64,000 bases of DNA from Bacteroidota bacterium (GTDB lineage: Bacteria; Bacteroidota; Bacteroidia; UKL13-3), in contig JAIXWI010000044.1 in the NCBI GenBank assembly GCA_027491355.1, forward strand, positions 1 to 64,000, in the 5' to 3' direction. Below the pieces are notes generated by a model, which was not told the DNA's origin, did no database searches, and saw only the letters and a list, made by a program, of their open reading frames with translations. The translations under genes were made by a program, and so were the position numbers. This document shows, piece after piece, positions 55,724 to 64,000 of this stretch. Each line of letters starts with the position of its first letter. Position 1 is the stretch's first letter.

Positions 55724-57238
55724 GTGAACTTCATTACGAAATCAAGCTTATTTGTGGTTTTTCCGCACCAATTGTTTGAAAACTTGCCAACGCAAGTCAA
55801 TCAGCTGGCATTGGTAGAAGAGGAACTTTTTTTTACCCATTTCCATTTTCACAAACAAAAATTGGTTTTTCATAGGGCCAGCATGCGCGCATACCAAGCC
55901 AAATTACAAGACAAGCAAATTAATGTATTGTATGAGGCCAGTGAAGGAAAAGCAATTGCTATTGCAGATTTAATTGTAGCATGGAAAAAGAGTGGCTATG
56001 ATCAATTGGGCTTTTATGAACCCGATGATGATTGGCTCAAACAACGCATTTGTAAAGCTGCAGCTGAGAATCAAATAACATTGGTCTGGTTCGAAAACCC
56101 ACAATTTATGTTGAGTTCTGCCCAAGTTGCAGCCTATTTCCAAAACAAGAAAAGCTATTTACAAGCCAATTTTTACAGCACCCAACGCAAACATTTTCAA
56201 GTGTTGATGGATGGCAATCAACCCCTAGGGGGCAAATGGAGTTTTGATGAAGACAACAGAAAGCGTTTTCCTGCAAAACAAGCCATACCAGCTATTCCTA
56301 ATTGTTTGAGCCAAACGGATACCCAGTTCATTGCTGAGGCCATGGCGTATGTTTCAGCAAATTTTCCTAAAGCACAAGGTCAATTGCAAGGGGCTATCCA
56401 TTACCCAATCACGCATGAAGGGGCAAAAAAATGGTTGGCTGATTTTATTGACAACAGGTTTGAGTTGTTTGGCACTTATGAAGATGCCATGCTGGCCAAG
56501 GCTCCTTTGTTACACCATAGTTTATTGTCGGTATTCTTGAATGCAGGTTTGTTATTACCCCAAGAGGTGATGCAAGCGGTTTTGGATGCGGCTTATGCTA
56601 AAAATATCTCTTTGAATCAAACCGAGGGTTTTGTTAGGCAATTGCTGGGTTGGAGAGAATTCATCAGAGGCATTTACTGGAGCAAAGGCAAACAACAACG
56701 TACCACCAATTACTGGCAGTTCAAACGCAAAATGCCTTCAAGTTTTTATACTGGCGAAACAGGTATTGTTCCATTTGATACGGTTATTAAAAAGCTGCTT
56801 TCAAATGCATATTGCCACCATATTGAACGCTTGATGGTATTGAGTAATTTCATGCTCTTGTGCGAAATTGAACCCGATGGGGTTTACCAATGGTTCATGG
56901 AATTGTTTGTGGATGCTTATGACTGGGTGATGGTTCCCAATGTCTATGGCATGGGGCAATTTGCAGATGCTGGCGTGATGAGCACCAAGCCTTATATCAG
57001 TGGGAGTAATTACTTGTTAAAAATGAGTGATTTTGAGAAAGGGGATTGGACCCAAATTTGGGATGCCTTGTATTGGCGATTCATTCATGTACACCGCAAT
57101 TTCTTTTTGAGCAATCCGCGCATGGGTTTGATGGTGAATTCTTTTGACAAAATGCTCCCTGAAAAACAGGCCCTACTATTGAACACGGCCGAACAATTTT
57201 TATCAAAACTAGACCTAGCTGCATGCAAACCTATCTAA
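55724..57238 (+). CDS. Cryptochrome/photolyase-related protein (FeS-BCP/DPRP clade) lacking most cluster cysteines
   Basis: 504 aa. The N-terminal alpha/beta domain (FVVFPHQLFENLP..., about 10-190) is of the photolyase-related DUF523-like HQL type. The C-terminal FAD-binding helical domain has QLLGWREFIRGIYW, HHIERLMVLSNFMLL and NVYGMGQFADAG. Prokaryotic (6-4) photolyases of this clade hold a 4Fe-4S cluster with four Cys. Here Cys364 (YCHHI) remains, but the CxxC...CPF stretch is replaced by SDFEKGDWTQIWDALYW (435-451) without Cys. The start is a GTG. It overlaps the next gene by 16 bases. Confidence 0.85.
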   Translation: MNFITKSSLFVVFPHQLFENLPTQVNQLALVEEELFFTHFHFHKQKLVFHRASMRAYQAKLQDKQINVLYEASEGKAIAIADLIVAWKKSGYDQLGFYEPDDDWLKQRICKAAAENQITLVWFENPQFMLSSAQVAAYFQNKKSYLQANFYSTQRKHFQVLMDGNQPLGGKWSFDEDNRKRFPAKQAIPAIPNCLSQTDTQFIAEAMAYVSANFPKAQGQLQGAIHYPITHEGAKKWLADFIDNRFELFGTYEDAMLAKAPLLHHSLLSVFLNAGLLLPQEVMQAVLDAAYAKNISLNQTEGFVRQLLGWREFIRGIYWSKGKQQRTTNYWQFKRKMPSSFYTGETGIVPFDTVIKKLLSNAYCHHIERLMVLSNFMLLCEIEPDGVYQWFMELFVDAYDWVMVPNVYGMGQFADAGVMSTKPYISGSNYLLKMSDFEKGDWTQIWDALYWRFIHVHRNFFLSNPRMGLMVNSFDKMLPEKQALLLNTAEQFLSKLDLAACKPI

Positions 57239-58323
57239 ACCTCATTAAAAACATTCAGTCGATAGATCCTGTCAGGTATGCCAAAAGTAGAAATTATACC
57301 AATGGCGGAGTGACAAAACTCTCGGCATATATTGCCCGTGGGGTCATCGATACTTCATTGGTATTGGATACCTTGATGCAAGAGGGCTATTCATTTAATG
57401 AAGTAAGAGGTTTTGCCCAACAATTGGCCTGGCGTGATTTTTTTCAAAGGGTATGGCAACAACAATTAACAGCCATTGATACAGATTTAAAACATGTTCA
57501 AACAGGGGTATTACACCAACAAATTCCGAGTGCAATCATTGATGCACAAACGGGTATTGATGCCATTGACCATGCCATTCATGAATTAGAAAAAGAGGGG
57601 TACATGCACAACCACGTGCGTATGTACACGGCTTTTTTAGCCTGTAATGTAATGGGTGCCCATTGGCTCAAACCTGCCAAATGGATGTATTACCATTTAA
57701 AGGATGGCGATTGGGGTTCTAATGCCCTTTCTTGGCAATGGGTAGCAGGCACTTTTTCTAATAAAAAATACATTGCCAATCAAGAAAACATCAACCGTTT
57801 TACTGGCTCAAACCAACAAGGAACAATGATTGATTGTGCTTACGAAGCTTTAGAAACTTTGCAAATACCTGAAAGGTTTCATTTAAAAAGCCCCTTGACG
57901 CACAGTACGCAATTGCCTTCAGTAAAAGCTTTAGAAATAGATGAAAGTTTACCTGTTTTGCTTTATAACTATTATAACCTTTCACCAACTTGGTATGCCA
58001 ACGAAAAGGTAAACAGGGTTTTATTGCTGGAGCCTTCACATTTTGAGCAATATCCCATTTCACAAAATTGCTTGGATTTTGCCTTGGAATTGGCAAATGA
58101 AATTTCAGAATTACACATTTATGTCGGAGATTTTGAAAGTTTTGAAATGGCATATCCCAATGCACAATTTGTATTCAAAGAGCATCCCTTGAACAATCAT
58201 TATAGAGGCAAGGAAGAAGCTAGGAATTGGCTTTTGAGTAATCATTCAGTGCCAGCAAACTCTTTTTTCAATTATTGGAAAAAATGTGAAAAGGCTTTGG
58301 AAAAAAAGTATGCCAGCTCTTAA
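57223..58323 (+). CDS. Photolyase FAD-binding domain protein with C-terminal alpha/beta domain
   Basis: 366 aa. The FAD-binding helical domain of the photolyase/cryptochrome family comes first (about 1-215): TKLSAYIARGVID, FAQQLAWRDFF, MHNHVRMYTAFLACNVMG, SNALSWQWVAGT. The last ~125 residues look like an alpha/beta unit (VNRVLLLEPSHFEQYPIS...LHIYVGDFESF...FVFKEHPLNN) resembling the antenna domain that normally sits at the N terminus. It is translationally coupled with the preceding gene (16-base overlap). Whether it is a repair enzyme or a light sensor is not known. Confidence 0.82.
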   Translation: MQTYLNLIKNIQSIDPVRYAKSRNYTNGGVTKLSAYIARGVIDTSLVLDTLMQEGYSFNEVRGFAQQLAWRDFFQRVWQQQLTAIDTDLKHVQTGVLHQQIPSAIIDAQTGIDAIDHAIHELEKEGYMHNHVRMYTAFLACNVMGAHWLKPAKWMYYHLKDGDWGSNALSWQWVAGTFSNKKYIANQENINRFTGSNQQGTMIDCAYEALETLQIPERFHLKSPLTHSTQLPSVKALEIDESLPVLLYNYYNLSPTWYANEKVNRVLLLEPSHFEQYPISQNCLDFALELANEISELHIYVGDFESFEMAYPNAQFVFKEHPLNNHYRGKEEARNWLLSNHSVPANSFFNYWKKCEKALEKKYASS

Positions 58324-58335
58324 ATTCAATAAACC

Positions 58336-59826
58336 ATGCAAGTAACAAAGGAAGCGCTTAATTTGGTTTGGCTCAAACGCGATTTGCGTACCCAAGACCA
58401 TTTACCTTTGGCTGAAGCTGAAAAAGCAGGCATTCCTTATTTGGTTGTATTTGTGTTTGAACCATCGCTATTGGCTTATCCTGATTGTGCTGAACGGCAT
58501 TTACGCTTTCAAATGCAATCATTGCATGACATGCAAAATAAATGGGAGGCAATAGGGCGTAAACCAGTACTGTTTTATGGTGAAGTTTTGGCTGTTTTTG
58601 ATTGGATTTGTAAGCATTTCAATATCAAACAGGTGTTTTCATACCAAGAATCGGGCATTGAAAAAACCTTCCAAAGAGATTTATTATTGGCTAAATTCTT
58701 CAAAGAAAATGGTGTGCTCTGGAGAGAATTTCAAAGAAATGGGGTGGTCAGAGGCATTCAAAACAGGCAACAATGGGACCAAAAATGGCATGGATACATG
58801 GCAGAACCATTGGTGCAAAACAGTTATCAAGCCAGTTTAATTCCTGTTGAAAGCCAACAATTAGCATACAAACATCCATTTCCTATTCCTGAAAGTATCC
58901 TTAAACTCAAAGAACATTCATCGGCACTGATGCAAGCAGGAGGGGAGGATATGGCTTGGCAATATTTCAATGGATTTTTAACTGAAAGGTATTCAGGTTA
59001 CCAGACGCATATCTCCAAACCCATGTTGAGCAGGAAATCCTGCAGCAGGCTATCTCCTTTTATAGCCTGGGGAAATTTATCAATTCGACAAGTTTATCAA
59101 ACTACCAAAAAAATACAATTACAGGTGCATAATAAAAGGGCTTTGCAAGCTTTTTTAACCAGGGTAAAATGGCACGACCATTTTGTGCAAAAGTTTGAGC
59201 AATGTTGTACCTATGAATACAAGCCTATCAATAAGGCATTTGAAGCCTTGGCTGCCAGCAATTCGCAAGAAAAACTATTGGCCTGGAAACATGGAAATAC
59301 CGGCATTCCATTGGTTGATGCCAATATGAGGGCGCTCATTCATACGGGTTGGATTAATTTCAGAATGCGTGCCTTATTGGTGAGTTTCTTGACCCACCAT
59401 TTAGACATTGATTGGCGCCTAGGCGTTTACCACATGGCTCTACAATTTTTAGATTACGAACCTGGTATTCATTATACCCAATTTCAAATGCAAGCTGGTA
59501 CAACAGGAGTCAATATTTTGAGGGTGTACAACCCGGTTAAAAATGCCATGGAACACGATGCTGATGGTGCATTTATTCGCAAGTGGGTGCCTGAAATAGC
59601 TACACTTCCAAACAATTTACTTTTTCAACCTTGGCAAATGACCGCCATTGAATCAACCATGTATCAAGTTGAATTGGGTAAAACCTATCCAATTCCTATT
59701 ATTCAATTGCAAGGTAAAAACAAGGATATGGTAACTAAAATTTATGCCATTAAAAAATCTGCTGAAGCCCAAAACGAGGGGAAAATAATTGTCAGTAAAT
59801 TAGTTCGTAATAGAAAGAAAAAATAG
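58336..59826 (+). CDS. Cryptochrome/deoxyribodipyrimidine photo-lyase family protein
   Basis: 496 aa with the usual order: an N-terminal photolyase alpha/beta domain (LNLVWLKRDLRTQDHLPL...YLVVFVFEPSLL) and a C-terminal FAD-binding domain (ISKPMLSRKSCSRLSPFIAWGNLS, LTRVKWHDHFVQKF, PLVDANMRALIHTGWINFRMRALL). It lies 12 bases after the previous photolyase gene. Likely repairs pyrimidine dimers with blue light or senses light. The close subclass (class I CPD, DASH-like) is not decided. Confidence 0.9.
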   Translation: MQVTKEALNLVWLKRDLRTQDHLPLAEAEKAGIPYLVVFVFEPSLLAYPDCAERHLRFQMQSLHDMQNKWEAIGRKPVLFYGEVLAVFDWICKHFNIKQVFSYQESGIEKTFQRDLLLAKFFKENGVLWREFQRNGVVRGIQNRQQWDQKWHGYMAEPLVQNSYQASLIPVESQQLAYKHPFPIPESILKLKEHSSALMQAGGEDMAWQYFNGFLTERYSGYQTHISKPMLSRKSCSRLSPFIAWGNLSIRQVYQTTKKIQLQVHNKRALQAFLTRVKWHDHFVQKFEQCCTYEYKPINKAFEALAASNSQEKLLAWKHGNTGIPLVDANMRALIHTGWINFRMRALLVSFLTHHLDIDWRLGVYHMALQFLDYEPGIHYTQFQMQAGTTGVNILRVYNPVKNAMEHDADGAFIRKWVPEIATLPNNLLFQPWQMTAIESTMYQVELGKTYPIPIIQLQGKNKDMVTKIYAIKKSAEAQNEGKIIVSKLVRNRKKK

Positions 59827-60014
59827 CTGAACACTCATTATTAGTAGACATACTTGGGTGCAAGCACATACAAAAGCAATTAGCCAATGTTTTTTGTTCA
59901 AATAAACTTAGAAAAACAACAAACAACTTCCTATTTACTTTCCTGTTTTTTATTTATTTGTGTAATCATTTTAAGTCTCTCAATTGGAAAAATCGGTATT
60001 TAATACAAGTAAAA

Positions 60015-60392
60015 ATGACATTGCCAGCTTTCTTTTTAGTATACAATCCTACAGTTCAAGCCATCTGTAAATCATTACAAAAATTAGTAAAAGAGGTATT
60101 TCCTGAGGCTGAAGAAATTTTTAATCCTGGTTGGAAAAACATCAGTTACGGAAATGGTAAAAGTAGAGCAGAAAAGGACTTAATCGTGTACATAGCTCCA
60201 TTTAAAGACAGTGTAAACTTAGGATTTTACAGAGGTGTAAGTTTACCAGACCCTGAGCAATTACTCAAAGGAACAGGCAAGCAAATGAGACATGTAAAAT
60301 TGAAGTCTGAGTTGCAAACAGAAAATGATTCAATTCGAAATTTATTATTGGCAGCTAAAAAAGAAAGTCTAACAACTAATTCTTCAAATTAG
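60015..60392 (+). CDS. DUF1801 domain-containing protein
   Basis: 125 aa from the ATG at 60015 (MTLPAFFLVYNP); the frame opens further upstream but that part is not family-like. The DUF1801 (YdhG-like) pattern LQKLVKEVFPEAEEIFNPGWKNISYG...DLIVYIAPFKDSVNLGFYRG is clear. Function unknown. Relatives occur as small cytosolic proteins and in YdeI fusions like the one at 6630. Confidence 0.8.
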   Translation: MTLPAFFLVYNPTVQAICKSLQKLVKEVFPEAEEIFNPGWKNISYGNGKSRAEKDLIVYIAPFKDSVNLGFYRGVSLPDPEQLLKGTGKQMRHVKLKSELQTENDSIRNLLLAAKKESLTTNSSN

Positions 60393-60425
60393 TTATTTTT
60401 GAATCAATCTACCTAATACCAAATT

Positions 60426-61262
60426 ATGGGACTTTGTAAATATTGTGGCGAAAAAGCTGGTTTGTTTAGAAGCAAACACAAAGCATGTGAAGCTAAAAAA
60501 ATAGCGGGTCAAACAAGCATCATTTCTGAAGTAGAAAAATTCATCTTAGAAAAAGAAAGCATTGAAAACATGCAACCCACCATTCAGCAAATAGCAGCTG
60601 AACATTATATCAAAACAGAAGAATTGAATGCCCTGTATGGTAAAGGCTTTGATGAAGCAGTTGCACATATTTTAGAAGATGGGGTAGTCAGTGAAGAAGA
60701 AGAAACAAAAATTGGAAAATTCAAATCACAGTTTAATGATTTTGACAATAAAATAGATACCCAAGACTCCATACTCAAGGTGATCAAATCTTTGATTTTG
60801 AGAGATTTACTCAATGGTAGCATTCCCAAAAGTAGAGTGAATTTTGCAGGTAACGCCCCCTTTTTGTTGCAAAAAGGAGAAGAGTTTTTATGGATATTTA
60901 AAAATGTGGCTTACCATGAAAGGGTTAACAAAACAGTGTATGTTGGAAGATCTCAAGGTGTAAGTGTAAGAATTGCAAAAGGTATATATTACAGAACCAG
61001 TTCGTTCAAAGGTAACCCTGTACTGACTAACGAACTCAAATATATTTCTGAGGGCATATTGGCTTTTACCAATAAGCATGTTTGGTTTTCATCTGATTTA
61101 AAGAGTTTCAAAATTCCTTATTCAAAACTGATAACAGTAGAACCTTTCGAAAATGGCTGTGGCTTGCTCAAAGATGGTGCAAGTGCCAAGCCTCAAATTT
61201 TCTCAAACATTGATGGTTGGTTTACATACAATTTGGTGAGCAATATGGTGTCAATGGTTTAA
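60426..61262 (+). CDS. Zinc-ribbon protein with TerB-like and PH-like segments, uncharacterised
   Basis: 278 aa. A zinc-ribbon at the start (Cys4, Cys7, His18, Cys21 in CKYCGEKAGLF...KHKAC). A helical middle resembles short TerB-like repeats (FDEAVAHILEDGVVSEEEETKIGKF). The C half is beta-rich (FLWIFKNVAYHERVNKTVYVGRSQG...LAFTNKHVWFSSDLKSFKIPYSKL), like bacterial PH-type domains. This layout is seen in uncharacterised cytosolic proteins. Role unknown. It converges with the START gene with one base between stops. Confidence 0.65.
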   Translation: MGLCKYCGEKAGLFRSKHKACEAKKIAGQTSIISEVEKFILEKESIENMQPTIQQIAAEHYIKTEELNALYGKGFDEAVAHILEDGVVSEEEETKIGKFKSQFNDFDNKIDTQDSILKVIKSLILRDLLNGSIPKSRVNFAGNAPFLLQKGEEFLWIFKNVAYHERVNKTVYVGRSQGVSVRIAKGIYYRTSSFKGNPVLTNELKYISEGILAFTNKHVWFSSDLKSFKIPYSKLITVEPFENGCGLLKDGASAKPQIFSNIDGWFTYNLVSNMVSMV

Positions 61263-61263
61263 T

Positions 61264-61872
61264 TCAATTCACACCAGCTGCAGACAATTCTTGTAATTTC
61301 CTCAACGTTTTAAAGGGTCCAATTGCTATAAAAGGATTCACAATCCATGCAGGAATGTTTCCTCCTGGGTTCAGTTGTAAAGTATAAGTGGCTCGGGTAA
61401 ATCCGTTGGGCATTGCTTTAAAATGCCAAACCGCTTTCGATTCAGGTATTCGAACCATATTGGGTTGAACAGGTAAATACCCGTCTAATTGATGAGAACG
61501 GATGATGACTTCGTCTTTACTCATTTCATAAATGGTCATTTTTGAAACCAAATCTCTTTTGCTCAATGGCCATGGCACATTCGAAACATAATAAAAGATG
61601 ATTTCATTGGGTTTGGTAGCTAATAATTCGCTTTTTTGACAGTAGTATCCCCATTCTTTGTATTTGTTTACATTCTTAACCATTTCAACAACCTTTGCAA
61701 CAGAAGCTGGTAAAACTGCAGTTGCATAAATATGTTTAAAGGCATCTGTTTTAACTTGAGCAGTATAAACTTGAATGGCAGATTCATCTCTGACTAATTT
61801 CCATGGCAGTTGCTCTGATTTAGGACTCAGAAAATGAAATACCCAAAATAAATAAAGGAATTGTAACAACAT
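61264..61872 (-). CDS. START domain protein, exported
   Basis: 202 aa. An N-terminal hydrophobic segment (about 1-16) is probably a signal peptide. The rest fits the StAR-related lipid transfer fold: WKLVRDESAIQVYTAQ, VVEMVKNVNKYKEWGYYCQKSELL, and WPLSKRDLVSKMTIYE with the conserved RDL. It likely binds a hydrophobic ligand in the periplasm. Ligand unknown. Confidence 0.85.
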   Translation of the reverse strand: MLLQFLYLFWVFHFLSPKSEQLPWKLVRDESAIQVYTAQVKTDAFKHIYATAVLPASVAKVVEMVKNVNKYKEWGYYCQKSELLATKPNEIIFYYVSNVPWPLSKRDLVSKMTIYEMSKDEVIIRSHQLDGYLPVQPNMVRIPESKAVWHFKAMPNGFTRATYTLQLNPGGNIPAWIVNPFIAIGPFKTLRKLQELSAAGVN

Positions 61873-61974
61873 GTATCAAATAACCTCAAAAAGTGTAAGT
61901 TGTTTCAGTTTTCATTTATTTTCTTAGATAAAATGAATGATGAGCAAACTAAGACTGCTCGGCTATATTTAGTA

Positions 61975-62319
61975 TCAAGCTTTCTTGACGAACTCACTTT
62001 TAAGAGACATGGCACCAAATTCAGCAATTTTAAAATCAATATTGTGGTCGCCACTTGTCAAACGAATGTTGTTTACTTTGGTTCCTACTTTAATTGATTT
62101 AGAAAATCCTTTTACAGGTAAATCTTTGACAACTATTACCGAATCTCCATCTTTTAAAACGTTGCCATTCGAGTCTTTGACAATCAAAGAAAAGTTGTCT
62201 GCCTCTTCCTCAACCGCTTCTTCAGGGTTCCATTCATGCGCACACTCAGGACAAATCATGAAGATGCCAGAAGGATAAGGATATTCAGAACCACATACTG
62301 GGCAAGGAGTTTCAGCCAT
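61975..62319 (-). CDS. Zinc-ribbon protein YjdM/PhnA
   Basis: 114 aa from the ATG at 62319 ([17 protein letters not shown]); the open frame extends upstream but the zinc-ribbon is the family N terminus. CPVC and CPEC form the metal site. The C-terminal half is an SH3-like barrel with [25 protein letters not shown]. It was once linked to alkylphosphonate use, but the function is not established. Confidence 0.93.
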   Translation of the reverse strand: MAETPCPVCGSEYPYPSGIFMICPECAHEWNPEEAVEEEADNFSLIVKDSNGNVLKDGDSVIVVKDLPVKGFSKSIKVGTKVNNIRLTSGDHNIDFKIAEFGAMSLKSEFVKKA

Positions 62320-62428
62320 TTTATTTAGAAATTTGACAAATGTTACTATAAATACCCGCAATCGCAAACTAATTTGAAATTGAACCGCTTGATTGGATTA
62401 AAATCATATTTATTGTGTATTTTCAGCC

Positions 62429-63730
62429 ATGCAAAAATGGATTGTATCTATATTGATGTTGTTGAGTTTGCAACTACATGCACAAGAGCCTACTAAAATG
62501 CAATGGTTTGCTGATGCCAAATTGGGTATTTTTATTCATTGGGGTATTTATGCAGTAGATGGTACCAGCGAGTCTTGGGCATTTTATAACAAAAGGGTTC
62601 CTTATGGAACTTACATGAACCAAATAAAAGGTTTTACTGCAGCCAATTACAATCCAACAGCATGGGCCAATTTAATTGCTGCATCAGGTGCCAAATATGC
62701 TGTCATTACAACCAAACACCACGATGGGGTTGCCTTATGGAATACCAAACAAAACAAATTGAGTATCCCTTTACAATCACCAGCAGCCAAAGATGTGTTG
62801 GCACCTTTTGTTAGTGCATTGAGGCAAAAACAAATCAAATTTGGAGCTTATTACTCATTATTGGATTGGTCGCATCCTGATTACACTGGTTTTACCAAAG
62901 ATTCGAGCCGTTACAAAGCTGCAACCGATACAATCAGATGGAAACGCTTTCAAACTTTTTACAAGGGACAATTGAACGAATTGATTGATCAATATAAACC
63001 CGATTTGTTTTGGTTTGATGGCGATTGGGAACAAGATGCCAACACATGGGATGCAGCAGGTATTCGAAAAATGATTTTAGCTAAAAACCCTAAAGCCATT
63101 TTAAATGGGCGCTTGCAAGGTTTTGGAGATTATGATACCCCTGAACAAAATTTTCCGGTAAGCAGGCCTCTTCAACCTTATTGGGAGTTGTGTTTAACCA
63201 CCAATGACAATTGGGGATTCCGATTCATTGATTCAAATTTTAAAACACCCTATCAAATCATCAGTATTTTTGCTGATTGCATTGGCATGGGAGGCAATTT
63301 ATTATTGGATATTGGCCCCAAAGCAGATGGCAGTATTCCAAAAGAGCAAGAAAATATTTTAAAAGAATTGGGTAATTGGAACAATAAACACGAAGAAGCT
63401 GTTTTTTCAAGCATTGCAGGTTTACCTGCTGGACATTTTTATGGACCAAGTACACTTTCAAAAGATAGTCAAAACTTGTATTTGTTTTTAACCAATACCA
63501 ATGCTACTGCTTGTTATTTAAAAGGTTTACAAAACAAAATTTTAAAAGCGGAAGTACTTGGAACGGACCAAACGATAGCGCCAACTGTGGTGGGTAAAAT
63601 CAGTTGGAGTCAAGTGCCTGGGCTGTTATATTTCAACATACCAGTTGCATTGCAAGACAAATATGTAACGGTTTTGAAACTACAACTCGAAGGACCTTTG
63701 AAACTATACCGTGGCAAAGGAGGCTTGTAA
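62429..63730 (+). CDS. Alpha-L-fucosidase, glycoside hydrolase family 29
   Basis: 433 aa with a signal peptide (1-19, ending LHAQ). The GH29 barrel has KLGIFIHWGIYAVD, AKYAVITTKHHDGVALW, YYSLLDWSHPDY and the nucleophile region FWFDGDWE with Asp197. It would release fucose from glycans outside the cell or in the periplasm. Length is near the GH29 norm. No polysaccharide utilisation genes (SusC/SusD) are nearby. Confidence 0.93.
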   Translation: MQKWIVSILMLLSLQLHAQEPTKMQWFADAKLGIFIHWGIYAVDGTSESWAFYNKRVPYGTYMNQIKGFTAANYNPTAWANLIAASGAKYAVITTKHHDGVALWNTKQNKLSIPLQSPAAKDVLAPFVSALRQKQIKFGAYYSLLDWSHPDYTGFTKDSSRYKAATDTIRWKRFQTFYKGQLNELIDQYKPDLFWFDGDWEQDANTWDAAGIRKMILAKNPKAILNGRLQGFGDYDTPEQNFPVSRPLQPYWELCLTTNDNWGFRFIDSNFKTPYQIISIFADCIGMGGNLLLDIGPKADGSIPKEQENILKELGNWNNKHEEAVFSSIAGLPAGHFYGPSTLSKDSQNLYLFLTNTNATACYLKGLQNKILKAEVLGTDQTIAPTVVGKISWSQVPGLLYFNIPVALQDKYVTVLKLQLEGPLKLYRGKGGL

Positions 63731-63731
63731 A

Positions 63732-64000
63732 TTAATTGTCTGAGATGATTTTACCATCAGACATTTCAATGATTCTGCTGGTTTGTTTAGCAAATTCATT
63801 GTCGTGGGTAACTATGAGCAAAGATTGATTGTATACAGCACTCAGTTCTTTAAAAATATCAAAAACGATGTCTGTGTTTTTTTTGTCTAAGTTCCCTGTA
63901 GGTTCATCTCCCATTAAAACAATGGGGTCATTGATCAATGCCCTTGCAATGGCCACTCTTTGTTTTTGACCACCCGATAATTGATTGGGCTTTTTGAGCG
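63732..64000 (-). CDS. ABC transporter ATP-binding protein, LolD/MacB-like (3' part)
   Basis: Only the C-terminal ~89 residues lie in the window; the frame stays open past 64000. The ABC signature LSGGQKQRVAIARALI, Walker B VLMGDEPTGNLD and the H-loop LLIVTHDNEFA are seen. The DEPTGNLD form is typical of LolD/MacB/FtsE-type ATPases of lipoprotein or macrolide exporters. Confidence 0.9.
   Translation of the reverse strand, partial: LKKPNQLSGGQKQRVAIARALINDPIVLMGDEPTGNLDKKNTDIVFDIFKELSAVYNQSLLIVTHDNEFAKQTSRIIEMSDGKIISDN

Overview
The window is a 64 kb AT-rich chromosomal segment from a member of the Bacteroidota, most likely in or near the Chitinophagales. The lineage is inferred from several signs: type IX secretion C-terminal sorting domains, DUF4290 and HU-CCDC81/SPOR proteins, TAnnTTTG-type promoter elements, few Shine-Dalgarno sequences, and an EF-P loop of the PGNLRAF type. 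Most of the window is ordinary core genome. No plasmid, prophage, insertion sequence or CRISPR array was seen.

Layout. 1-120: 3' end of a 5S rRNA gene and its terminator. 0.2-12.7 kb: housekeeping genes (cytochrome c maturation, efp, rarA, C-terminal processing protease, tRNA-Asp, accA, an aspartate kinase-folK-deoxynucleoside kinase-WbqC operon, fbp). 12.7-17.5 kb: a histidine kinase, an AraC-type response regulator and a secreted zinc metalloprotease. 17.6-31.1 kb: queA, ispD, DUF4290, tRNA-Arg, peroxiredoxin, an NlpC/P60 protein, Hpt, map, arginase family, cysteine desulfurase, cobalamin adenosyltransferase, a SPOR protein, a T9SS protein and recN. 31.2-35.5 kb: a giant Ig-repeat T9SS surface protein. 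35.8-42.3 kb: a two-component system, a GNAT-nitrilase fusion, yebC, a metal-receptor protein, an EamA transporter and yraN.

The most interesting locus is 42.4-45.0 kb. A diverged DnaB-like ATPase gene is followed by a 154-base non-coding stretch bounded by a 13-bp a1/a2-like inverted repeat. Directly after it lies a compact reverse transcriptase with the retron hallmarks NAxxH, YADD and VTG. Together these look like a complete retron (msr-msd plus RT), possibly with the DnaB-like ATPase as an undescribed partner. Further on, 47.9-53.5 kb is an AT-rich accessory stretch. It holds a decayed DUF4468 gene, orphan small genes, and a two-gene operon of a PD-(D/E)XK nuclease-like/DUF2075 helicase fusion with a MazG-like nucleotide pyrophosphohydrolase, which is a plausible second defence unit.

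53.6-64 kb holds a secreted endonuclease I, three consecutive photolyase/cryptochrome-family genes (one lacking most Fe-S cluster cysteines, one apparently with its domain order swapped), small orphan proteins, a START protein, PhnA/YjdM, a GH29 alpha-L-fucosidase and the cut-off end of a LolD-like ABC ATPase. A 130-base inverted-repeat-rich leader before the cobalamin adenosyltransferase gene is another candidate for an undescribed regulatory RNA.
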